Shown here in pieces: positions 16,465 through 23,970 of a stretch of DNA of 37,553 bases (position 1 is its first letter; each line of letters starts with the position of its first letter). The position numbers and the translations under genes are program-made. The stretch lies in the NCBI GenBank assembly GCA_025455775.1, contig JALOLT010000013.1, positions 1-37,553 on the forward strand. The letters run 5' to 3'. Under the pieces are notes generated by a model that made no database searches, had not been told where the DNA came from, and was given only the letters and a program-made list of their open reading frames with translations. This DNA is from Fimbriimonadaceae bacterium (lineage in GTDB: Bacteria > Armatimonadota > Fimbriimonadia > Fimbriimonadales > Fimbriimonadaceae).

Positions 16465-18072
16465 TTATTGCTTGCGAAGGCTCAGATCGCGGTTACTTGT
16501 GGTGGCCGAGTTCGCAAGCCACTGCACGATGAGCAGGAAGAGTACTGTGATCGGCAACGTTTGGAGCACTGCCAGAACTTGGGCACTGATGACCCCTTCT
16601 GAAAAGCTCCAAACAAAGGCAAAAAGGAGTCCTGTAATGATATAGTTTCTCCATATAGATGTACTAAAACATAGTGGAAACGCTATAAAGAAGCAGAAAC
16701 CAATCACGAAGCTTCCGAAAAACACTCCCAAGAATCCGAACGAGAGGAAAAGATCCACCATAAATCCAAGCGTGATACCAGTGACCGAATCGTTCCGGTT
16801 CACGAGCCCCTTTCCTCGTTGCGCCACCCAGTTACTTGATCCCAAGATAGGTTTATCAGGCACGATGAAGCTGGGTAAGACCATTCGGAACCCCCACCAG
16901 GTGGATTCCCATCCAGTATGACCCTCCCGCATCGCGCTGTATACGATCGTGTCAGCAGTCACGATGACCGAGTAGCGCGGGAGCAAACTGCCAGGAATGT
17001 CGTGATAAATCAGTCGGTTGCGCCAATATCCCGCCTTGTAATCGACTTTCTCGCTTTCCCGATAGTAATAGTCGGGATCGATCAACACATTCTGAAAAAT
17101 TTCCAGCAGCATTGGGACGCGCTCGCTAGGTGCAACGGAGCGGATCCCCCCGTCGGTTCGAGCGTAAAGGAGGAAGGGTGACCCAACCCGTTCGAAGAAG
17201 GCAACAAACGAAAGCAGGAGAACGATATGCCAAGCTTTAAACTTGTAACCATAGGCAACAGCCGTAAACAGGAGGACGATAATCGGCAGGAGAGTTGGCT
17301 GTCGGCCGCCATTCAAGATACCGAAGAAGACCGGAATGAGCAGGGCGATTGTGTTCCAGAATCCAAACAGCTTCTTTGAATTACTCTCGAGCAGGACAGC
17401 TGCCGTGAGTGCCGAAACAGAAATCTGAATCAAAAATGTCAACTGCTTGAGGGGTCCGAAGATACCCCCGGTGAGAATCATGCCTGTATCTGTGACTCCG
17501 CCAATTCCCACCGTAAGAGTTTGGACCACCCCGAGTGCCAAACAGACCAGGCCTACCACCCTAAGAGTTCTGGGCGAATTCGAAGTTTTGACAATTGGGC
17601 CGAAACGGTCGAGTCTGAAGGTTCGGATGACGTAAGCCGCCGCTGCTAGACCTCCCATTCCAAGGTTGTACATCAGCATCGTCGGGAGAGGAGCGAGCAG
17701 CTTTAACGGCTCGTCCATAGCCTGGCCAGCAACAATTTTTGCAATGGCGGCAACGAAAATGTGCTGAAGCGCGAGAACGACAATCGCCAAACTCAAGATG
17801 TTCGCCAAGCCACCCAAGAACCAGATGGTCATGCTGGTCAAGATCAGGAAACTTGACACCATAAGTGCCATTTCAAGGGAAGTTCCTGTTGCAACCTGGA
17901 ACATGAAGAGAACCGGGACTAGCAGGGAGATCGCGAAAACGTTGATGGCCTTCGGCTTGACAAGCTTCTGACCACCCTTCGGGATCTCGAGATCCTTTAC
18001 TTCGAGTTCTTTTTCCGGAGCGAGGGCAACGGCACTCATGGGGAGTTGGCAGAATCGCGAGATTCCTGCCAT
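16465..18072 (-). CDS. Polytopic membrane protein, O-antigen/exopolysaccharide polymerase-like
   Basis: The protein is about 535 aa with some 11-12 hydrophobic helices and a long extracytoplasmic loop near residues 310-440 containing RTDGGIRS, DYYYRESE and HTGWESTWWGFR. This layout is that of Wzy-type polymerases and O-antigen ligases, which join polysaccharide repeat units at the periplasmic face. Sequence motifs are too weak to be certain. The open frame runs 71 codons further upstream across the divergent gene's start, so I use the ATG at 18072; another ATG at 18039 is equally possible and neither has a good ribosome site. It shares an intergenic region with a glycosyltransferase, which supports a polysaccharide role. 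Confidence 0.65.
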   Translation of the reverse strand: MAGISRFCQLPMSAVALAPEKELEVKDLEIPKGGQKLVKPKAINVFAISLLVPVLFMFQVATGTSLEMALMVSSFLILTSMTIWFLGGLANILSLAIVVLALQHIFVAAIAKIVAGQAMDEPLKLLAPLPTMLMYNLGMGGLAAAAYVIRTFRLDRFGPIVKTSNSPRTLRVVGLVCLALGVVQTLTVGIGGVTDTGMILTGGIFGPLKQLTFLIQISVSALTAAVLLESNSKKLFGFWNTIALLIPVFFGILNGGRQPTLLPIIVLLFTAVAYGYKFKAWHIVLLLSFVAFFERVGSPFLLYARTDGGIRSVAPSERVPMLLEIFQNVLIDPDYYYRESEKVDYKAGYWRNRLIYHDIPGSLLPRYSVIVTADTIVYSAMREGHTGWESTWWGFRMVLPSFIVPDKPILGSSNWVAQRGKGLVNRNDSVTGITLGFMVDLFLSFGFLGVFFGSFVIGFCFFIAFPLCFSTSIWRNYIITGLLFAFVWSFSEGVISAQVLAVLQTLPITVLFLLIVQWLANSATTSNRDLSLRKQ

Positions 18073-18133
18073 CCTATTATTGCTGATTTTGGTGTTCGCG
18101 GTAGCCTTGGTGCTAGAAGAAACCGACAATTCT

Positions 18134-18147
18134 CTCTGGTACCAGAG
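18134..18147. promoter_or_regulatory. Perfect 14-bp palindrome between divergent genes
   Basis: CTCTGGTACCAGAG is fully symmetric. It sits 39 bp before the glycosyltransferase ATG and about 61 bp before the divergent polymerase-like gene. A second inverted repeat, GCTAGAA (18112-18118) and TTCTAGC (18150-18156), brackets it. This is a good place for one regulator to control both genes. Confidence 0.45.
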
Positions 18148-18186
18148 CGTTCTAGCCCAAATTCTCGAAATGGAGATATGATGTAA

Positions 18187-19218
18187 ATGATGCGAATCCT
18201 CTACCTTGGCGATAAGGGAGGCACAAGCCTCCATCGAGCCATTGCGCTGGAGGATCTCGGACACGACGTTCACCACATCGAACAACTTCCCTTCAGACTA
18301 GGCCGTTTGCAAAATCACTTTCACTACGAAACAGGCTACTTGCTTTATCAAAACCGGTACAAAACCTACGTCCTCAACCAGATAAAGGATCAGAAGTTTG
18401 ATGCAATTTGGGTGGATAGCGGGAAATCTGCAGGACAAAAGCTGCTCCGGGAGCTTCGCTCACATGGCCCGATCATCCTCTTTAACCACGACAACCCCTA
18501 CGTCTGGCGCGACCGAGGGTCCTGGCTGAGCCTTCGACGAGCGCTTCCGCAGTACGATGCCGTCGTTGTCGTTCGTTCCCCTGACATCGAACTTGCTCAG
18601 CGGCTCGGGGTCAAGCGCGTAATCCATGAGTTTCGAACCGCTGATGAAGTGTTTCATGCGCCACTCGAACTCTCCCCGAGGGACTGGGAGATTTTCGGGT
18701 CAGAGGTTGCCTTCGTCGGAACCTGGATGGAAGACCGTGGAGCGGTCGCTGCCAATCTCATTTCGTTGGGGGTTCCACTCACTATCTATGGAACCAGGTG
18801 GCAAAAGGCTAAGGAGTGGAAGCAACTGGAACCGTTTTGGCGATCAGTGGATACGTCCACCCCTGAAAGCTACCGAAAAGCAATTCAGTGTTCCAAATGT
18901 TCTCTTTGTCTCTTGAGCAAGGGGAATCGAGATCATCACACGACTCGTTCCGTTGAGATTCCCTATCTCGAGCAAGTTCTGGTTGCTCCTCGAACAAATG
19001 AGCACCTAGAAATGTATGAAGAAGGTAAAGAAGCGATCTTCTGGTCAAGTTTAGAGGAGTGTGCTGATCAAATCAAACAACTGCTCTCTGATCCGGAGCG
19101 CCGAGATGCTATCGCTGCGGCAGGCAAAGCAAGGGCCTTGAGAGACAAACACACAAATCGCGCAATGTTATCGCGGGTGCTGCACCAGGTGGTACCAGGT
19201 GCCCCGGAGCCGATCTAA
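18187..19218 (+). CDS. CgeB-like glycosyltransferase
   Basis: This 343-aa protein is a GT-B type glycosyltransferase of the family 1/CgeB kind. It starts MMRILYLGDKGGTSLHRAIALEDLGHDV, a Rossmann-like acceptor domain. Later come FVGTWMEDRG at the start of the second domain and HHTTRSVEIPYLEQVLVAPRTNEH, where the Arg-Ser-x-Glu-Ile-Pro segment is the nucleotide-sugar site typical of the group. No signal peptide or membrane helix is seen, so it should work at the cytoplasmic face. A GGAG sequence lies 11 nt upstream; ATG codons at 18187 and 18190 are both possible. It is divergent from a polymerase-like gene and its stop overlaps the lptD-like stop by 4 nt. The sugar and acceptor are unknown. Confidence 0.85.
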   Translation: MMRILYLGDKGGTSLHRAIALEDLGHDVHHIEQLPFRLGRLQNHFHYETGYLLYQNRYKTYVLNQIKDQKFDAIWVDSGKSAGQKLLRELRSHGPIILFNHDNPYVWRDRGSWLSLRRALPQYDAVVVVRSPDIELAQRLGVKRVIHEFRTADEVFHAPLELSPRDWEIFGSEVAFVGTWMEDRGAVAANLISLGVPLTIYGTRWQKAKEWKQLEPFWRSVDTSTPESYRKAIQCSKCSLCLLSKGNRDHHTTRSVEIPYLEQVLVAPRTNEHLEMYEEGKEAIFWSSLEECADQIKQLLSDPERRDAIAAAGKARALRDKHTNRAMLSRVLHQVVPGAPEPI

Positions 19219-21443
19219 AAACCGATTCCAGATCCGATTCGTTGACCCCTTTGGCCGATGCCAAAGTTGTTCCCAAACGGGAACGCCTTGATGCGGACGG
19301 ATAACGAGATTTGTCGACCAGAGCGGAACCCGACTCTGGTATCGCTAACTTCGAGCACCGCCTCTGTACAATGCAAGTCATAGATCAGCTGGTATTGCTG
19401 AGCTTCAATGTACTTCGTATAGCCATTGTAGGAAAGCAGAGCATCGATCCTGGTCTTTCCAGACCTTATGCCAGTCAGTTGAATGTTAAACCCACTCCAC
19501 ACAGAACGGAAGGCGTCGTACCTGGCCCCGAAGATACATCCCACCTCACCGACAAAGAAAGCAGCGTCTGCACGAAATGTATTCCATTTGCTATTAAAAG
19601 TATCATAAACTGCCGCTCCCGTGACTCTCGTCCTCCCATTCGGTTGGTAGTTCGAAGTAATGTTCACAAACTGCCAGGGAACCTGGCCCCGCGTTGACTG
19701 CAGGATGTCGTATCCCGTGGAAGCAGCAAGAGTCCAGGCCGAAGACGGATTCCAGGTGAGATCCAGGTTGAAGGCATCGTTTCTGCCGGTTCGGTCGATC
19801 GCAAAGGGCGTGAATCCAAACTGTCGCAGGTTTCGATAATTCAGGTTCGCAGCTATCTTTCCTTGAACCTGGTAGCTCAATCGACCGTCGTAATCTAACA
19901 CGTATTGTGCAGTGTCGTCACTATAAAGACCTTGACGCAACCGCCCGCCGTAGTTGAGTCTAAGTCCACCGAAGCCAGAAGTCTGGCGAGACGCGAAGTC
20001 AGCGAAGAGTCTCGTCAATCGGCGATCCCCTTCGCTGAGCTCTCCGACTTCAAGCCTTGCAGAAAGGGCATCGGGACTTCTCCCGAAGAGGCGGCGTGCA
20101 TCACTGGTCAGGCTCACCATCGGAGTCCGATCCGATGAACCTGAGAAGGCGATGTTGCCTCCGACAGGCACAGCCCGCTGGTATTGGAACTCCGCCGACA
20201 CAGGTTGCCAATCCTTTTGTCCAGAAAAGCGCACGTCCAGTCGCTGGCTATCGACGCTCACTCCGCCGAACGAACTCTGTAACCGATTGGCAGAGTCCGA
20301 ATAGTTTAGCTCTAAACTCGTGCGGAGCCCCTGGCCCCAGTTCGTTGAGTTACCAAGAGTAAAGTTCTGAGAAAGACTTGAAAAGTTACCTGTTTTGTTT
20401 TCAACCCTCACAAAACCAAACCGTGTCTGGCCTTGTGAGGTGGTGCGAACCCAAGACCCCCGCGAGTTCCACAGTGTCGATTCAGGCGCAGTGAGATAGT
20501 TGTTACGCTGAAATGAAGTCTCCAGGCTGAGGGAACCAGAGCCAAGAGCCTGGCGATGGGTAGCATTCAGGGTCTGAACAGCTTGAGGGCCGAAGATCGC
20601 GTATGCGCTCACCCCACCGACCGCCGTCCCAAAATAGCGCCAATCAAAACCAGTTCCCACCCCCAACTTAGACATAAGGTCGAGTCGCCCGTCAATGACG
20701 CCTCCTCTTGCCAGTGGCGAGGACCACCGAGTTTTGATGAAATAGCCTTCGTCGCGGCTTTGACCAACCTCTGGCAAAAAGCGACGGGAATCCTCTTTGA
20801 GCGGGATCGCCAGAGCAGGGATATGGACAATGGTTCTACCGAGTACCTGCAACCGAACCCCTCGCAAAAGCGCTCTGTCGCCAGGAATGACTTCGAGTGA
20901 CTTCGCCTTCAAGTTGAAGTGGGGGCTATCTTGGTCGCAGGTTGTGAGTTCTCCATCCCGTAAGGTCAAACTCGATTCCGAGCCTGAGCCACCACTGCTC
21001 CTGATATAGACAGGCCCAGTGAGGGGAGCCTGTAAACGTTCTGGGCCCAAAGCCGCCTTCCCGTTCCGAAATCGAAAGGTTCGATCGCGAAGGTTGATCT
21101 CGACTTCTTCACCCAGCAGCGTCTCTGTTTGTCCCGTCAGGCGGGCATTTCCGAACAGAGTAAAGACCTCCGTCGACTTATCGCCGACAATCCTCTCTGC
21201 CTCCAAACGGTAGCCGCGCGATTCCAGAATGACGCCACCACTCGCCTCGATTTCGTTGCCAGAAACTACGTACTCGCTGGCCTTGACGATTCTCAACTCG
21301 CTCGAATTTCTTTCCGATGGAGCCGGAAAGGCCAATTCCTGCCCCTGGCTTTGGCTTACTCCTTGCTCAACTAACGGGCCAACGTTCTGTGCCATCAATA
21401 TGCATGAAAGCACTACAAATAACGCAATCCAAGTAAACCTCAC
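19215..21443 (-). CDS. lptD: LptD-like outer-membrane LPS assembly protein
   Basis: The 742-aa product has a signal peptide (MRFTWIALFVVLSCILMAQ), an OstA/LptA-like beta-jellyroll region at about 45-140 (SEYVVSGNEIEASGGVILESRGYRLEAERI is split over several short repeats), then about 550 residues of alternating strands that fit a beta-barrel, ending in a terminal Phe. This is the LptD layout: periplasmic slide plus outer-membrane pore for LPS. The start is GTG in a GTGA overlap with the upstream Lpt permease gene, which strengthens the call. The family is divergent from proteobacterial LptD, and a disulphide pattern cannot be judged. It is the last gene of a six-gene minus-strand operon. Confidence 0.8.
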   Translation of the reverse strand: MRFTWIALFVVLSCILMAQNVGPLVEQGVSQSQGQELAFPAPSERNSSELRIVKASEYVVSGNEIEASGGVILESRGYRLEAERIVGDKSTEVFTLFGNARLTGQTETLLGEEVEINLRDRTFRFRNGKAALGPERLQAPLTGPVYIRSSGGSGSESSLTLRDGELTTCDQDSPHFNLKAKSLEVIPGDRALLRGVRLQVLGRTIVHIPALAIPLKEDSRRFLPEVGQSRDEGYFIKTRWSSPLARGGVIDGRLDLMSKLGVGTGFDWRYFGTAVGGVSAYAIFGPQAVQTLNATHRQALGSGSLSLETSFQRNNYLTAPESTLWNSRGSWVRTTSQGQTRFGFVRVENKTGNFSSLSQNFTLGNSTNWGQGLRTSLELNYSDSANRLQSSFGGVSVDSQRLDVRFSGQKDWQPVSAEFQYQRAVPVGGNIAFSGSSDRTPMVSLTSDARRLFGRSPDALSARLEVGELSEGDRRLTRLFADFASRQTSGFGGLRLNYGGRLRQGLYSDDTAQYVLDYDGRLSYQVQGKIAANLNYRNLRQFGFTPFAIDRTGRNDAFNLDLTWNPSSAWTLAASTGYDILQSTRGQVPWQFVNITSNYQPNGRTRVTGAAVYDTFNSKWNTFRADAAFFVGEVGCIFGARYDAFRSVWSGFNIQLTGIRSGKTRIDALLSYNGYTKYIEAQQYQLIYDLHCTEAVLEVSDTRVGFRSGRQISLSVRIKAFPFGNNFGIGQRGQRIGSGIGF

Positions 21444-22516
21444 TCGATCTTTCTCCCGACGAAGAGTGCCATGAGAAAATAGAGGCCACCTGGAATGGAA
21501 GCAGCGACAAGCGGAGGGGCCCAGGCGTTCCGACCAATGATCTGAAACCCTAAAACATGCACGTTGAAGTAGAGGGCCGCCAGGCCAAAGCCAAGCAAAA
21601 CGCCGACAAATGGGCCGAGCCTGGCGAACCGAACCGCCATCAGCGCGCTCGTGAGGGCAAATATAACGCAGGTAGCAGGAATCGCAAACTTCTCATAGAA
21701 CAAAAGCTCCAGCTCGCGAGTCGCGATCCCTGCCGATTGATTCCGTTCAATCTTCTCCCACACTTCGCGGGCAGTCTCTGTACTCGCAGAAGCAGGCATG
21801 AACAAGGACGGAATATCAATCTTTTGGTTTATCTCCAAGCTACGGCCTGCCTCAAATGAGACGACGTTTGGCCCCTGGAAAATTCGAAAAATGGCATTGT
21901 CAAACCGCCAAATACCGTCGCGGTAGCTCCCGGTCTCAGCCGTGTAAACCCAGAGCTCACCTGGCTTGGGTTGCTCCGCCAAAAAGATGTCGTTCAGAGT
22001 CAATCGGGAGTCGTCATCGCGGGAAACAGATCCAAATCGAGCGACGTAGGGTGGAATCCGGATCATGAGGTTGCTCTCGAATCGGGGATTCGCAGCTATC
22101 GCCAACACCTCCGCGCTTAACTTCTGGTGACCCCTTTCAGTGTTTGGAACCACCCACTCTGTCAGCCACCAGGTGATTCCAGCCCCAACAAGCCCCACAA
22201 CCACTGGCATGAACAAAATGCGCTTGATAGAAACACCGGCCGACCGAAGGGCCGTCACCTCGCTTTCCCGGACTAATCGCGAGACCCCCAGAGCCACAGC
22301 CAGCGAAACACCAGCAGGTAAAGTATAGGTAAACCAATATGGCATTCTATATAAAGCGAGCTGCAGAATGGAAAGGGTGGGAACCCGAGTTACCTCCAGT
22401 TGCTTGAAGAGAGCCATGAACTCGTTGCCCAAAAACAGCAACCCAATGACGACGACACCAATGAGTAAAGGAACGATCATCTCCCTCAGCATGTAGCGAT
22501 CCATCCGCTTGGTCAT
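21440..22516 (-). CDS. LptF/LptG family LPS export permease
   Basis: This 358-aa protein has the YjgP/YjgQ layout: three N-terminal helices beginning MDRYMLREMIVPLLIGVVVIGLLFLG, a periplasmic beta-jellyroll domain at about 130-260, and three C-terminal helices. The cytoplasmic EVTALRSAGVSIKRIL segment is the coupling helix that meets the LptB ATPase. Only one permease gene is present; proteobacteria use a LptF/LptG pair, so a partner may be elsewhere or the protein may dimerise. The ATG overlaps the upstream gene's stop (ATGA) and has GAGGTGA as ribosome site. With LptD directly downstream it links inner-membrane extraction of LPS to outer-membrane insertion. Confidence 0.9.
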   Translation of the reverse strand: MTKRMDRYMLREMIVPLLIGVVVIGLLFLGNEFMALFKQLEVTRVPTLSILQLALYRMPYWFTYTLPAGVSLAVALGVSRLVRESEVTALRSAGVSIKRILFMPVVVGLVGAGITWWLTEWVVPNTERGHQKLSAEVLAIAANPRFESNLMIRIPPYVARFGSVSRDDDSRLTLNDIFLAEQPKPGELWVYTAETGSYRDGIWRFDNAIFRIFQGPNVVSFEAGRSLEINQKIDIPSLFMPASASTETAREVWEKIERNQSAGIATRELELLFYEKFAIPATCVIFALTSALMAVRFARLGPFVGVLLGFGLAALYFNVHVLGFQIIGRNAWAPPLVAASIPGGLYFLMALFVGRKIE

Positions 22517-23319
22517 CCGTCACCTCGAAAGACGTGGAAGAAGGCCCGACCCACCAAGAGAATGATCGCGAGAGCCATGAAGACAACAACTAGAGAGATT
22601 GCCCATATGGGCAATCCTAGAGACAAAACATAGGGAAATCCAACAAGACCGATCAAGCCAACCGAGAGCCCAGCCAAGACTTGACCCACCACGTCCTTAC
22701 CAGCCCACATTCCTTGAGCGACATACAGCATGTGGGGTTCTCCACAGCGACGGCAAAAGGCTTCCGAAACAGGGTTCAGAGTTCCGCAGGCTGGACAACG
22801 ACACGCCTTGAAGGCCTCCGATGACTTAGCTTCGAGGAGCCAAGACTGGATCAAGCTCAATTCTGTCCGAAACAGGTTCGCAGGCTCTAACTGACTCCGA
22901 ATGCGATTCCCAATTGATGCAGCCTGACCCCGATAACCCCTGGCATAAAGTAGCTCTGCAAGACGGAATAACAACACAGGGTTTTCTTTATCTTTGGCTA
23001 GCTGTTCATAGACACGTCCAATCTGCTCTACATCAATTTTTGCCATCTCCCTGTTCCTCATTGTCATCGCGACAAAGGGGTAACAACACATGATGCAAAG
23101 TACGGCAAAGAACGTTAAGGGGGTAACCACTGGGTCGCGGGATTGAATCGTGATAAAGGCAAGTCCAAACGCGACAAAAAGGCTCGATACGCCTACGATG
23201 GCATCAATTTCTCCTTGGATCATCCAGTTGATGACTGCCAAAACCCACACGGCAATCGGAACCATCACGATCAGGCCCAAAAAGAAAACCAAAGGGTTAT
23301 CCGTTAATCGATCAAGCAT
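22513..23319 (-). CDS. Membrane protein with internal zinc ribbon and TPR-like segment
   Basis: I do not recognise this 268-aa protein as a named family. It has three N-terminal hydrophobic helices (about 10-30, 40-57, 66-86) and a soluble helical part at about 90-170 that looks TPR-like (VYEQLAKDKENPVLLFRLAELLYARGYRG in sections). A zinc ribbon CPAC-x10-CRRC follows (Cys175, 178, 189, 192), then two more helices (about 212-235 and 238-257). The ribosome site AAAGGTGA overlaps the plsY stop, and the stop overlaps the lptF/G start, so it is translationally locked between phospholipid and LPS genes. The zinc ribbon probably lies on the cytoplasmic side. A role in coordinating or assembling envelope enzymes is inference only. 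Confidence 0.75.
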   Translation of the reverse strand: MLDRLTDNPLVFFLGLIVMVPIAVWVLAVINWMIQGEIDAIVGVSSLFVAFGLAFITIQSRDPVVTPLTFFAVLCIMCCYPFVAMTMRNREMAKIDVEQIGRVYEQLAKDKENPVLLFRLAELLYARGYRGQAASIGNRIRSQLEPANLFRTELSLIQSWLLEAKSSEAFKACRCPACGTLNPVSEAFCRRCGEPHMLYVAQGMWAGKDVVGQVLAGLSVGLIGLVGFPYVLSLGLPIWAISLVVVFMALAIILLVGRAFFHVFRGDG

Positions 23320-23322
23320 GAA

Positions 23323-23970
23323 TCACCTTTCATCATGTTTGACGGTGGAATCAACCGCTCCTTTGCTGCCAAAGGCAAACTTTTTTTCTTCACCACGAAC
23401 AAGACGCTGGATATTGGGCCAGTGTTTGTAAAAGATGTAGAACGCAACTAGTCCATATACGACAAATGTAACGGGACTCACCTTGAGAACAAAACCCCAA
23501 ACCAGGATCGAGGCAGTCGCGACTAGACTTGCAAGGCTGACCAACCGAGAAGGAGCAAAGACAAGGGCAAAAACCGCGAAGGCCCCGAGCCCGACGAGTG
23601 GCTGAGAGCCAATCAGCATTCCCAAACCGGTCGCGATACCTTTGCCGCCCTTGAATCCCAGCCAAGGGCTAAACATATGTCCAAAAACAGAGATCAAGCC
23701 AGCCAAGACCCCGTGATCGCTAGGTGCCAAACCAAACTCACGGCCCAGGATTTGCGAGGCCAAAATAGCAGGCACAACCCCTTTCAAAACGTCTAGGAAC
23801 AAAACGAAGAGCCCTGGCCCTTTACCCAAGATACGCCCCACATTCGTCGCACCAACATTTCCGCTCCCAGCTTGGGTGATATCAACCCCCTTCGCCTTGG
23901 CAACCCAGTGACCAAAAGGCAAGGATCCGATCAGAAAAGCCAGTGGATAGAACCAAAAAGAGTTCATCAT
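23323..23970 (-). CDS. plsY: Acyl-phosphate:glycerol-3-phosphate acyltransferase PlsY
   Basis: This 215-aa integral membrane enzyme has all three PlsY motifs: AGSGNVGATN (35-43), GFKGGKG at about 104-110, and YKHWPNIQR near 180. It makes lysophosphatidic acid from acyl-phosphate and glycerol-3-phosphate, the first step of membrane phospholipid synthesis. There are about six hydrophobic segments, as in the family. A charged C-terminal tail of about 30 residues (RGEEKKFAFGSKGAV...) follows the last motif. ATGA overlap with glnE upstream and 3-nt spacing to the zinc-ribbon gene downstream place it in the middle of the operon. Confidence 0.96.
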   Translation of the reverse strand: MMNSFWFYPLAFLIGSLPFGHWVAKAKGVDITQAGSGNVGATNVGRILGKGPGLFVLFLDVLKGVVPAILASQILGREFGLAPSDHGVLAGLISVFGHMFSPWLGFKGGKGIATGLGMLIGSQPLVGLGAFAVFALVFAPSRLVSLASLVATASILVWGFVLKVSPVTFVVYGLVAFYIFYKHWPNIQRLVRGEEKKFAFGSKGAVDSTVKHDER

